From: Blastomonas sp.
GTDB lineage: Bacteria; Pseudomonadota; Alphaproteobacteria; Sphingomonadales; Sphingomonadaceae
Direction of reading: 5' to 3'
Assembly (NCBI RefSeq): GCF_030373265.1
Contig: NZ_JAUCZC010000002.1
Location: forward strand, 124,001 to 188,000
Length of the DNA: 64,000 bases
Part shown: one piece after another, positions 25,370 through 33,688 of the stretch
Position numbering within the stretch: position 1 is the stretch's first letter
Layout: each line of letters opens with the position of its first letter
Translations under genes and position numbers: made by a program
The notes under the pieces: generated by a model
The model's database searches: none
Told to the model about the DNA's origin: nothing
What the model saw: only the letters and a program-made list of their open reading frames with translations

Positions 25370-26517
25370 ACGTTTTCATCCAGGATGCGCTGCGCACGCC
25401 GCGCGGCAAGGCCCGGCCCGATGGCGGGCTGGCGGCTCACACCCCGCATGGGCTGATTGCAGCGTTGGTCGATGCGCTCAAGGCGCGCGGCGCGCAGACC
25501 GATGATGCCGAGGCGCTGATCCTTGGCTGTGTCGGCCAGGTCGGTGCCCAGGGCGGAAACATCGCCGAAGTTGCCAAGCTGGCCGCGGGGCTACCTGATG
25601 CCGTTGCCGCGCAGACCATCAACTCCTATTGCGCATCGGGACTCATGGCGATCGGCCAGGCCGCTGCGCTGATCGAGGCCGGAGTCGCCAAGAACGCGCT
25701 CGCCGGCGGTGTCGAGATGATGTCGCAGGTGCCTTTCATGGCGGACAGAGCAAGCTATTACACCGACACCGCGTTCGAGCCACCCGCCCGCTATATCCCG
25801 GTTGCACTGGCCGCCGACCGGCTTGCCGGACGTGAGGCCATCGATCGGGCCGCGCTGGACGCAGCCGCGTTCCGCTCGCAAACCGCAAGCGCTGCAGCTG
25901 AGGATTCGCCCGCGCTGATACGGTCGCGCATAGCGGTGGGCGAGCTGTCGCAAGACGAATGCATCCGTGCCGGCATGACCGAGGCCAAGCTCGCCGCGAT
26001 GCCGCCCGCTTTCGCCGAAATGCATGCCGGCTATCGTGAGGCGATGGGCGGGGAGACTGTCGAACCGCGGCTGACCGTGGCCCATGCGCCACCGATGTGC
26101 GACGGCGCCGGATTGGCGCTGGTGTCGGCAGACAGCGCAGGCGCACGCGCGCGGGTCGTCGCCTATGCCCAGGCCGGAGGCTCGGTCGAGGACTCGCTGC
26201 TCGCCGGCTTCACGGCAATGGACCGCGCGCTCGCTGATGCGGGCCTGAGCCTATCCGACATTGATGTGGTCGAGTTCATGGAGGCATTCGCCGTGGTGAT
26301 CGCCAAATTCCTGCGCGACCGGGATGTCGATCCTGCGCGGGTCAACATAGGCGGCGGTCATCTTGCCAAAGGGCATCCGATGGGTGCGACCGGCGCGATC
26401 CTGCTCTCCAGCCTGCTCGATGCACTGGATGCGCGTGACGGCCGGTTCGGGATGGTGGTTGTGACCGGGGCATCGGGAATAGGGGCGGCCATGATCGTCG
26501 AACGGCTGGCCGCATGA
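25366..26517 (+). CDS. Thiolase-family protein lacking the second active-site cysteine
   Basis: A 383-residue thiolase. The start ATG at 25366 overlaps the previous TGA (ATGA). The nucleophilic Cys is in NSYCASGLMAI (about residue 90) and the histidine loop is GGGHLAKGHPMGATGA. The C-terminal motif that normally reads CxGGG and provides the second catalytic Cys here reads VVVTGASGIGAAMIV, with no cysteine. It may therefore work only in one direction, be slow, or have a different role such as a lyase. Catalytic and structural glycines are otherwise retained. It is co-transcribed with the flanking genes. Confidence 0.88.
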   Translation: MNVFIQDALRTPRGKARPDGGLAAHTPHGLIAALVDALKARGAQTDDAEALILGCVGQVGAQGGNIAEVAKLAAGLPDAVAAQTINSYCASGLMAIGQAAALIEAGVAKNALAGGVEMMSQVPFMADRASYYTDTAFEPPARYIPVALAADRLAGREAIDRAALDAAAFRSQTASAAAEDSPALIRSRIAVGELSQDECIRAGMTEAKLAAMPPAFAEMHAGYREAMGGETVEPRLTVAHAPPMCDGAGLALVSADSAGARARVVAYAQAGGSVEDSLLAGFTAMDRALADAGLSLSDIDVVEFMEAFAVVIAKFLRDRDVDPARVNIGGGHLAKGHPMGATGAILLSSLLDALDARDGRFGMVVVTGASGIGAAMIVERLAA

Positions 26518-27422
26518 AGATCACCCGCGATCTGCGACTGCCGGTACTGGTTGCGCCGATGTTCCTGGTGTCCGGTGTCGAGATGGTGGTGGCGGCCGCA
26601 CACGCCGGCATACTCGGCGCCTTCCCTACCCCCAATTGCCGCACGCCAGCCGAACTCGATGACTGGATGAATCAGATCAACGCCCGGGTCGAGGGTCGAC
26701 CATGGGCGGTCAATCTGATCACCCATTCGACCAATGCGCGGCTGGGTGACGATCTGGCGATCCTCGAGAAATATCAACCGGCCATGGTCATCACGGCGCT
26801 GGGCAGCCCGGCCCCGGTCGTTGCCCGGGTCCATGCCTATGGCGGCATGGTCATGGCCGACGTGCCTGATCCTGCACTCGCCAAAAAGGCTCTTGCAGCA
26901 GGCGCGGACGGGCTCGCCTGCCTTGCAACGGGTGCAGGTGGCCATACCGGACACTTGTCTCCATTTGCCTTCATTTCGGCAGTCCGCGCATTTCACCGCG
27001 GCCCCCTGTCGATCGGGGGAGGCATCAGCGACGGTGAGGGCGTGGCGGCAGCTATCGCCGCAGGCGCCGATATCGCGTGTATGGGAACGCGGTTCTTAGG
27101 CGCCAGTGAGAGCCTGGCATCGGACGAATACAAGCAGGCCGTCGTTGCCGCGTCCATCGGCGATATTGTCGCCAGCGACCGGGTCACCGGGACGACGGCG
27201 CTCTGGCTGCGCGAAAGCCTTGCCGCAGCCGGCTATCTTGATCCGGACACTGCCGACGCCGCACGCGATTATGGATCGGCAAACGACGCGCATCGCCGGT
27301 GGCGCGACATCTGGTCGGCAGGCCAAGCTGTCGGCTCTGTCCGTGCGATCGAGCCGGTTGCAGAAATCGTCGATCAGTTGGACACGGCATTTCGTAAAGC
27401 TGCAGCAAGACTGCAGAGCTGA
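26514..27422 (+). CDS. Nitronate monooxygenase-like flavoprotein
   Basis: A 302-residue TIM-barrel FMN protein of the nitronate monooxygenase / 2-nitropropane dioxygenase / enoyl reductase group. Visible motifs are LPVLVAPMFLVSG at the N-terminus, the phosphate-binding GADGLACLATGAGGHTGH, SIGGGISDGEGVAAAIAAGAD and CMGTRFLGASES. Members of this group in catabolic operons may act on CoA-linked enoates rather than nitroalkanes, and no nitro chemistry is hinted at here. The ATG overlaps the thiolase stop by 4 bases and it ends the plus-strand arm. The 273 bases after it, up to the tRNA, hold nothing recognisable. Confidence 0.85.
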   Translation: MKITRDLRLPVLVAPMFLVSGVEMVVAAAHAGILGAFPTPNCRTPAELDDWMNQINARVEGRPWAVNLITHSTNARLGDDLAILEKYQPAMVITALGSPAPVVARVHAYGGMVMADVPDPALAKKALAAGADGLACLATGAGGHTGHLSPFAFISAVRAFHRGPLSIGGGISDGEGVAAAIAAGADIACMGTRFLGASESLASDEYKQAVVAASIGDIVASDRVTGTTALWLRESLAAAGYLDPDTADAARDYGSANDAHRRWRDIWSAGQAVGSVRAIEPVAEIVDQLDTAFRKAAARLQS

Positions 27423-27695
27423 TCTCCATCCCGGCCGGAAGGGGCGTTGCCTATGGCCGGGCTGCAATGCGGCGCGGCGCGCACCGGGATGGGTTATGCC
27501 AGACCTTTGGCGCTGCGGCCCCTGCCCGGCTTTCCCCGCCATCATGATGGCCATTTCGACAGCAACGTTCGGCTGCAGGTCCATCCGATGACCGGTGTGC
27601 AACGGCACATTACTGGGACGTCTGGGAACACATCTCGTCAAAAGCGCTAACAACAGCTGCTTGAGCGACGCTTTCGGACCTCCTGATAGAGGCCT

Positions 27696-27769
27696 TGGAG
27701 CGGGTAGAGGGAATCGAACCCTCATAGCCAGCTTGGAAGGCTGGAGCTTTACCACTAAGCTATACCCGC
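27696..27769 (-). tRNA. tRNA-Gly (anticodon TCC)
   Basis: Read on the minus strand, the acceptor stem GCGGGTA at the 5' end pairs with TACCCGC at the 3' end, followed by T and an encoded CCA (27696-27698). The D-arm contains AGCTTAGTGGTAAAGC, the anticodon arm CCAGCCTTCCAAGCTGG with TCC in the loop, and the T-arm GAGGGTTCGAATCCCTC. All cloverleaf stems pair. It lies alone between the nitronate-monooxygenase-like gene and nudC. Confidence 0.97.
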
Positions 27770-27876
27770 GCTCAGGTCGCGTGTGCGATGCGAAGGCGCT
27801 CATGCCACTTGGCAATCGGAGCGTCAATATCTGGTTTGCCTGCAAAACGCCGAACCGAGCGCCCAGCCCCTTGCGC

Positions 27877-28761
27877 TTATTGCGCATCCAGCCAGTGCTT
27901 GAGCAGATCATGCGCGATCGCGAACGGCGGCGGAGCGATGAACGGCGCGGTCTCGTCGCCCGCCATCGCGGCGCGGACTTCGGCGGCGCTGAACCACGCG
28001 GCCTCCTCGATCTCGGTGGTGTCGAGGGTGAGTTCGTCGCTCAGCGCCTCGCTGGTGCAGGCGATCATCAGCGAGGACGGAAACGGCCAGGGCTGGCTGG
28101 CGACATAGCGCACGTTGCGCACCCGGATTCCCGCTTCTTCCCACAATTCGCGCGCGACCGCTTCTTCGATGCTTTCGCCCGGCTCGACGAAGCCCGCCAG
28201 CGCCGACAGGCGGCGCGCGGGAAAGCGCGGCTGACGACCGAGCAACACCTTGCCGTCAAATTCCGACAGCATGATCGTCACCGGATCGACGCGCGGGAAA
28301 TGCTCGGCGCCACAGCTCGAACAGGTGCGCGACCAGCCGCCCTTGGACATCGTGCTGCCAGCGCCGCACAAAGAGCAGAAGCGGTGCCGGGCGTGCCAAT
28401 CGACCAGAGTGCGCGCACCGCCATATAATGCCAGTTCGTCGGCAGGCAGGCTGGCGAGCATCTGCCACACGCGCGGGTTGTAATGCAGGCTCGACCCCGG
28501 CTCGCTGCGCTTGAGCTCGGCAAAATGCGCCTTGCCGTCCATCAGACCCAGAAAGATCAGCTCGCTGTCGGGCGCGGCATCGGCAAGGCTGTGCCAGACC
28601 AGCCGCCCCTCGATACCGACCTCGGGCTCAAGCCCGTTGAGCCTGAGCAGCCGCGCCTTCCAGTTGATGTATCCGGCAAGCTGCTCGGGATCGACGCGAA
28701 CCTGATCGGCGCGGTCTATCCGCCCCCCGGTCAGCGCCGGAGCAATCAGCGACAAGGACAT
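27877..28761 (-). CDS. nudC: NAD+ diphosphatase (Nudix hydrolase, NudC type)
   Basis: Hydrolyses NADH/NAD+ to NMN(H) and AMP and, in studied bacteria, removes NAD caps from RNA. The protein has 294 residues. It has a four-cysteine zinc ribbon (CSLCG about residue 129 and CSSCG about residue 147), the Nudix box GFVEPGESIEEAVARELWEEAGI, and the NudC-specific SQPWPFPSSLM motif immediately after it, which separates this subfamily from other Nudix proteins. The N-terminal domain is the usual variable part. It is followed 22 bases upstream by the serine hydrolase on the same strand. Confidence 0.96.
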   Translation of the reverse strand: MSLSLIAPALTGGRIDRADQVRVDPEQLAGYINWKARLLRLNGLEPEVGIEGRLVWHSLADAAPDSELIFLGLMDGKAHFAELKRSEPGSSLHYNPRVWQMLASLPADELALYGGARTLVDWHARHRFCSLCGAGSTMSKGGWSRTCSSCGAEHFPRVDPVTIMLSEFDGKVLLGRQPRFPARRLSALAGFVEPGESIEEAVARELWEEAGIRVRNVRYVASQPWPFPSSLMIACTSEALSDELTLDTTEIEEAAWFSAAEVRAAMAGDETAPFIAPPPFAIAHDLLKHWLDAQ

Positions 28762-28783
28762 TGTGCTCTCCCCGACCGACGGA

Positions 28784-30082
28784 TCAGCTCATCGCCTGAA
28801 GCTGGTCATAGACCATCTTGGGGAACTCGCGCTGGAAGGGATAGGCTTCGGCCGGCATATACTGGGTATAGCCCGATGCACGGATGCCGCGGATGTGATC
28901 GACGAACGCCACCGTTCCGGCAGCGCCGCCCCAGCCATAGGTCCCGGCCGGGCCCTTGGCATTGCCCAGGCCCACGCGTCCGCCCGCGCCAAAGCCCTGG
29001 TCTTCCACCCAGGTGCCCTTGGTGACGGCGGTATCCGGCAACAGATTGGACATGCCCATCAGCGCGGTGCGCTCGGACATCACCCGGGTGCCGTCCAACT
29101 GACCCTTGCCCACCAGCATCGCCAGGAAGCGGTCGTAGTCGCGCGCGCTGCTGACAAGCCCTGCCCCGCCGAACGGAAACGCCGGCGGCGTGGAGAAGAT
29201 GCTGTCCTGCGCGGGGTCGATCGGGATCAGGGCGCCCGAAAAGGGAACGTAATTGGTGCTCAGCCGGGGCACTTCGCTTTGCGGCACGGTCCAGTAGCTG
29301 CTGGTCATGCCCAGCGGACCGAACAGGTTCTGCTGCAGATAGGCGCCCAGCTCCATGCCGCTGGCGACCTGGATGACATAGCCCAGAAGATCGAGCCCGA
29401 TCGAATAGCTCCAGATCGTGCCGGGTTCGGCGACCAGCGGCAGCGCGGCGACGCGGCGGGCGAATTCGTCGATCGGCGGAGTCGGCGCGGGCATCGGGAA
29501 GCCGGGGATCGGCGTCTTGCTGACCGCCGCGGGGTTGATGCCGAGACGGTTGTATTCTTCGAGCAGCGGCCCCTTGGTGACGATGTTGTAGCCCAGGCCA
29601 GCGGTGTGCGTCATCAGATGGCGCGGGGTGATCATCGTCTTGGCGGGCACCGCATCCAGGCTGTTGGCCACATCGGTCAGCACCTTCATGTTGGCAAATT
29701 CGGGGATGAAATCGGCGATCGGCTGATCGAGCCCGAGCTTGCCCTGCTCGATCAACAGCATCGCGGCCATGCCGGCGATCGGCTTGGTCATCGAATAGAC
29801 GCGCCACAAAGAGTTGGCATCGACCGGCGTCGGAATATCGAGCGCCAGATTGCCCGCACCGATCAGCGCCGGGGCTTGCGCGCCGAAGCCCAGCGACACC
29901 AGCATCCCGGCGACCTTCTTGCTGGAGACATAGCCTTCCACTTCCTTGCGGATGACCGCGAAATCGCCGGTTTCCATCGCACGGGCATAGCCGGGCATCG
30001 CTGCGAACAGGCCGAGCAGTCCGGCAGACCCCAGGACATGGCGGCGGCTGAGGTTGGGCATCAGGTTTAATAGCTTCGACAT
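28784..30082 (-). CDS. Beta-lactamase-fold serine hydrolase, probably exported by Tat
   Basis: A 432-residue class C beta-lactamase / EstB-like esterase family protein. The N-terminus is a twin-arginine-type leader (SRRHVLGSAGLLGLF ... GYARA). The SxxK catalytic pair is in YSMTKPI, the YxN-equivalent in WSYSIGLDLLG (Tyr-Ser-Ile, without the Asn), and a final glycine-rich HxG-like segment in TYGWGGAAGT. Members of this group are esterases, D-aminopeptidases or of unknown substrate; true beta-lactamase action is not indicated. It lies between nudC and mutY on the minus strand. Likely periplasmic. Confidence 0.85.
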   Translation of the reverse strand: MSKLLNLMPNLSRRHVLGSAGLLGLFAAMPGYARAMETGDFAVIRKEVEGYVSSKKVAGMLVSLGFGAQAPALIGAGNLALDIPTPVDANSLWRVYSMTKPIAGMAAMLLIEQGKLGLDQPIADFIPEFANMKVLTDVANSLDAVPAKTMITPRHLMTHTAGLGYNIVTKGPLLEEYNRLGINPAAVSKTPIPGFPMPAPTPPIDEFARRVAALPLVAEPGTIWSYSIGLDLLGYVIQVASGMELGAYLQQNLFGPLGMTSSYWTVPQSEVPRLSTNYVPFSGALIPIDPAQDSIFSTPPAFPFGGAGLVSSARDYDRFLAMLVGKGQLDGTRVMSERTALMGMSNLLPDTAVTKGTWVEDQGFGAGGRVGLGNAKGPAGTYGWGGAAGTVAFVDHIRGIRASGYTQYMPAEAYPFQREFPKMVYDQLQAMS

Positions 30083-30126
30083 GATCTACTCCGGTTCATT
30101 TTGCCGCGACCTCGGGCCACGCGGCT

Positions 30127-31230
30127 TTATCGGTGCTGAATGGCGGCGCGGGCGGCCTTGGCGAACACGGTGGGCAATCCTGCCTCCTCGATCCGTTCGA
30201 CCGGCCACCAGAAGGCGCCACTCAGGTTTTCAATGGCAACCTTATCGATTTGGGGGCCGCGATAAAGCGCCAATGACAGCTCGAGCGAAAAATGTGTGAA
30301 GACATGCGCGACGGCGGCCTCGACGTGCGTCCACTGGCCAGCAAGGGGCGCCGCCGCATCGCCGTCACGGCGTGCCGACCAGCCATCGTCGGGAAGCGCG
30401 CGCATCCCGCCGAGCATTCCTTTGTCGCCGCGCTGGACCAGCAGCACATGCCCGTCCTGCTCGATCCACCAGGCGGTGCCGGTGCGCTGCGGCTTTGCCT
30501 TTTTGGGCGGCTTGACCGGGAGAGATTCGGCGGTGCCGCGCGCCCGTGCCTCGCAGTACGACGCCAGCGGGCACAGCAGGCACGAAGGCGCGCGCGGGGT
30601 GCACAGGGTAGCGCCCAGATCCATCATCGCCTGGGCAAAGTCACCGGGGCGATCGGCAGGCACCATCTGTGCGACTTTCTCGCGGATTGCGGATTTGGCA
30701 GCCGGGAGCGGGGTTTGGATCGCAAACAGCCGCGCAGTCACCCGCTCGACATTGGCATCGACCACCGCCGAGGGCTGGTTGAAGGCGATCGCCGCGACGG
30801 CTGCGGCCGTATAGTCGCCCACGCCCGGAAGCAGCCGCAGCCCTGCCTCGGTATCCGGAAAGTGCCCTTGATGATCGCCTGCGACCGCACGCGCGCAGTC
30901 AATCAGGTTGCGTGCGCGGGCATAATAGCCAAGCCCGGCCCAGGCGGCGAGGACATCCTCGGCAGGCGCGGCAGCCAATGCCGCCACCGTCGGCCAGCGA
31001 GCGGTAAAGGCGTTGAAATAGCGGGTGACGGCAGCAACGGTCGTCTGCTGGAGCATCACCTCGGACAGCCACACCCGGTAGGGATCGGGCCGGATGCCCT
31101 GCCTGCTCTGCTGCGGCGCTATGCGCCAGGCAAGCGTGCGCGCGTGCAGATCATAATGCGCGAGCAGCGCCGACGCGATCGGCGACGGCTTGCGCTCATC
31201 CACAATTTTCTCGCGACACTCGACGGGCAT
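30127..31230 (-). CDS. mutY: A/G-specific adenine glycosylase
   Basis: Removes adenine mispaired with 8-oxoguanine during base excision repair. It has a helix-hairpin-helix motif LLPGVGDYTAAAVAAIAF, the catalytic Asp in VVDANVERV, the Glu in SEVMLQQT, and an iron-sulphur cluster loop with cysteines in CTPRAPSCLLCPLASYC (C-x6-C-x2-C-x5-C). The C-terminal Nudix-like domain that recognises 8-oxoG begins about residue 240 (TAWWIEQDGHVLLVQR). Length 367 is normal. It is divergent from the dciA-like gene, the two ATGs being only 14 bases apart. Confidence 0.96.
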   Translation of the reverse strand: MPVECREKIVDERKPSPIASALLAHYDLHARTLAWRIAPQQSRQGIRPDPYRVWLSEVMLQQTTVAAVTRYFNAFTARWPTVAALAAAPAEDVLAAWAGLGYYARARNLIDCARAVAGDHQGHFPDTEAGLRLLPGVGDYTAAAVAAIAFNQPSAVVDANVERVTARLFAIQTPLPAAKSAIREKVAQMVPADRPGDFAQAMMDLGATLCTPRAPSCLLCPLASYCEARARGTAESLPVKPPKKAKPQRTGTAWWIEQDGHVLLVQRGDKGMLGGMRALPDDGWSARRDGDAAAPLAGQWTHVEAAVAHVFTHFSLELSLALYRGPQIDKVAIENLSGAFWWPVERIEEAGLPTVFAKAARAAIQHR

Positions 31231-31244
31231 GGTCCGGCTATGCC

Positions 31245-31910
31245 ATGGTCGGCAGCGATATGGAACGCGATAAGCCCCTTGCTACCAAGCCGTGCAAAAA
31301 GGCCGCACCGCCACCCGCACGCCCCGTCAAACGGCGCGGCGGCGAGGCGCGCGGCATCGCCGACCTGATTCCGGCGATCGGCGAGACCAGCTTCCGGCGC
31401 TTCGGCTTCGTCCAGAGCAATCTGGTCAGCCGCTGGGCGGAGATCGCCGGACCCCGCTATGCCGCGATGGCCAGCCCCGAATCGATCGCCTTCCCGCGCG
31501 GCCAGAAGGCGCAAGGCACGCTCAACCTCGTCGTCACCAGCGCGACCGCGATCTTCATGCAGCATGCCGAGCCCGAGATCATATCCCGGGTGAACCGCTT
31601 TTTCGGCTATGAAGCGGTGGTGCGGGTCAAATACCGCCACGGCGCGCTCAGCCGTCCGCTGCGGCCCGAACCGCGCCCCGCAGCGCCGCCCTCGCTCAAG
31701 CCGATCAGCATTGCCCCCGCCGACGGGCTGAAGCCGATTGGCGATCCCGAACTGCAGACGGTGCTCGAATCGCTGGCGCGCTCGATGGCCGAGAAAGAGG
31801 CGCGCGAGGATGCCGCGCAAAAGCCTCGTGCAGCCCCGGTTCAGATCAAAAGCGACAATCTCAAACCCGTGCGCCTGTTTGCGCCCCCAATATCCGACGA
31901 GGCCCATTGA
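31245..31910 (+). CDS. DciA-like DUF721 protein
   Basis: A 221-residue protein whose middle (about residues 40-135) matches DUF721: IADLIPAIGETSFRRFGFVQSNLVSRWAEIAGPRYA and the strand-rich LNLVVTSATAIFMQHAEPEIISRVNRFFGYEAVVRV. Bacterial DciA proteins of this family help load the replicative helicase. The alphaproteobacterial members form a divergent branch, so the role is inferred. The N-terminus is Lys/Arg/Pro-rich and the C-terminus is an acidic, disordered tail. The ATG at 31260 (MERDK) is an alternative start. Its TGA overlaps the next ATG by one base (TGATG). Confidence 0.8.
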   Translation: MVGSDMERDKPLATKPCKKAAPPPARPVKRRGGEARGIADLIPAIGETSFRRFGFVQSNLVSRWAEIAGPRYAAMASPESIAFPRGQKAQGTLNLVVTSATAIFMQHAEPEIISRVNRFFGYEAVVRVKYRHGALSRPLRPEPRPAAPPSLKPISIAPADGLKPIGDPELQTVLESLARSMAEKEAREDAAQKPRAAPVQIKSDNLKPVRLFAPPISDEAH

Positions 31911-32626
31911 TGAACGCGCCCCTGCGCCCCCTGATCGCTTTGACTGTTTTTGCCCTCACTGCTACCTCTGCTGCGCTGCTGAGCACGGCCGGGAGCGCGC
32001 AAACCGCAACCGCCGCCTGGACCGAGAAGGTCAGCCAGTCGGATGTCGGCGGCCATGTGCTGGGCAACACCGCCGCACCGCAGAAAATCGTCGAGTATAT
32101 GAGCTATACCTGCCCCCACTGCGCGGCGTTCGAGCAGGATTCGAACCCGGCACTGGCCAGTGGCTTTATCGCGGGCGGCAAGACCAGCCTCGAGGTACGC
32201 AATTTCATCCGCGATCCGGTCGACCTCACCGTCGCATTGCTGGCACGCTGCGGCGAACCGCGCAGCTTCTTCCGCCGCCACAAGGGCCTGCTCGGCAGCC
32301 AGAAGACCTGGCTGGGCAAGGCGGGCAGCATGGGCCGCGATGGCCAGGCCGCCTGGTATCAGGGCGATACCAACACCCGGCTGCAGCGCATCGCCAGCGA
32401 TCTTGGCCTTTACGACGAACTGCGCCGTCACGCGCCGCTCGCCACCGATGCGCAGATCAACGCCTGCCTTGCCAACAAGGCCGAGCAGACCAAGGTGCTG
32501 GCGATGACCAAGTTCGCCACCGACACGGTCAAGGTCACAGGCACGCCAAGCTTCACGCTCGGCGGCAAATTGCTGCCGAACGTGTATGACTGGAAAAGTC
32601 TGGAACCGCTGCTGGCCAGCCGCTAA
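31910..32626 (+). CDS. DsbA-family thiol:disulfide oxidoreductase, exported
   Basis: A 238-residue periplasmic thioredoxin-fold protein. A signal peptide ends near GSAQTA. The active site CPHC sits in MSYTCPHCAAFEQDS, and the cis-proline loop reads KVTGTPSFTLGG. The DsbA helical insert lies between. A third cysteine (LARCGEP) and a fourth (NACLAN) are also conserved in its neighbour at 32833. Start ATG at 31910 overlaps the dciA-like stop. It is likely to introduce or shuffle disulfides in exported proteins; no DsbB is in the window. Confidence 0.9.
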   Translation: MNAPLRPLIALTVFALTATSAALLSTAGSAQTATAAWTEKVSQSDVGGHVLGNTAAPQKIVEYMSYTCPHCAAFEQDSNPALASGFIAGGKTSLEVRNFIRDPVDLTVALLARCGEPRSFFRRHKGLLGSQKTWLGKAGSMGRDGQAAWYQGDTNTRLQRIASDLGLYDELRRHAPLATDAQINACLANKAEQTKVLAMTKFATDTVKVTGTPSFTLGGKLLPNVYDWKSLEPLLASR

Positions 32627-32655
32627 AGCGGGGCGAGATCGAATATTCCTACCCT

Positions 32656-32816
32656 GAAAATCCTCTCCCGGAACGGGGAGGTGGCAGCCCGCAGGGCTGA
32701 CGGAGGGGAAGCGTTCTGGTTGCTATCGCAGATGTGCGCGCGACCCCGCTGCCCCTCCACCATCCTGACGGATGGTCCCCCTCCCCGTAACCGGGGAGGA
32801 TTTTCAAGCCAAACCG
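32656..32816. repeat. Large REP-like inverted repeat between the two DsbA-like genes
   Basis: The 206-base gap is occupied by an imperfect inverted repeat. Its outer arms are GAAAATCCTCTCCCGG on the left and CCGGGGAGGATTTTC on the right, with one mismatch. Internal sub-palindromes such as GCAGCCCGCAGGGCTG and CCTCCCCGTAACCGGGGAGG fold as separate hairpins. It is plausibly a mobile non-coding repeat of the REP/BIME type. Confidence 0.75.
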
Positions 32817-32832
32817 CAAGGACCCTGCCCCT

Positions 32833-33579
32833 ATGAAGCGTATTGCCAGCCTGATTGCCCTGCCCCTGATGCTGTCGCTTGCCGCATGTGGCGGCGAAGC
32901 GGACACGACAGCGGAAGGTGCCGCCACCAGCGAGCCGATCGCGGCGATTCCGGCGCCCGCAGACAAGGCCTGGGCCGAAACGGTCACCAAGACGCCCGAC
33001 GGCTATTATGTTCTGGGCAACCCCGAAGCCCCGATCAAGCTGGTCGAATACGCCTCGCTGACCTGCAGCCATTGTGCCGATTTTGCCGAGACCGCCTTTG
33101 CCACCATTCGCGACAAATATGTCGCCAGCGGCCGGGTAAGCTTCGAACTGCGCAACTTCGTCCGTGAGCCGCTCGATCTCACCGCATCGATGCTGACTCG
33201 CTGCGGCCCGCAGGAAAGCTATTTCGCTCTCACCGAGCAGGTGCTCGAGAACCAGGCGGACATCTTCACCAAGGCGCAGGCGATGGGCCAGCAGCGCTTC
33301 GATCAAGTGCTGGCGCTCCCCGACAACCAGCGCTATGTCGCGCTCGCCGAAGCCACGGGCCTCACCGACTTTTTTGCCCAGCGCGGCATCTCGCGCGATC
33401 AGTCCAACCAGTGCCTGACCAACATCGACGCCGCACGCGCGATGGCCGATGCTACCGGCAAGGCGACACGCGAGGACAATATCCAGGGCACGCCGACCTT
33501 CTTCCTCAACGGCCGTCAGGTGAGCTTCACCGGCTGGCCGGCATTGGAAGCAGAAATCCAGGCTATGGGAGCGCGTTAA
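32833..33579 (+). CDS. DsbA-family thiol:disulfide oxidoreductase, lipoprotein
   Basis: A 248-residue paralogue of the preceding gene. Instead of a cleavable leader it has a lipobox (LAAC, acylated Cys about residue 20), so it is membrane-anchored. The redox motif is CSHC (SLTCSHCADFAET), with cis-proline loop NIQGTPTFFLNG. Shared cysteines occur in LTRCGPQ and SNQCLTN. The pair look like an old tandem duplication later split by a REP-like repeat. It is followed by smc, an arrangement often seen in sphingomonads. Confidence 0.9.
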   Translation: MKRIASLIALPLMLSLAACGGEADTTAEGAATSEPIAAIPAPADKAWAETVTKTPDGYYVLGNPEAPIKLVEYASLTCSHCADFAETAFATIRDKYVASGRVSFELRNFVREPLDLTASMLTRCGPQESYFALTEQVLENQADIFTKAQAMGQQRFDQVLALPDNQRYVALAEATGLTDFFAQRGISRDQSNQCLTNIDAARAMADATGKATREDNIQGTPTFFLNGRQVSFTGWPALEAEIQAMGAR

Positions 33580-33688
33580 GCTGGACCAAGGGGGGCTGAT
33601 CGACACGGACGACGACCGGGCGGCGACTTCCGGCACGACGGTCGGCGCCCCCCCGGTCATCAGTGCGCCCCAAGTTATCAGTGCGCCG

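Noticed and set aside
27696-27769. tRNA-Gly as an integration site for the catabolic island
   Set aside because: No integrase gene and no direct repeat of the tRNA 3' end was seen on the other side of the island.
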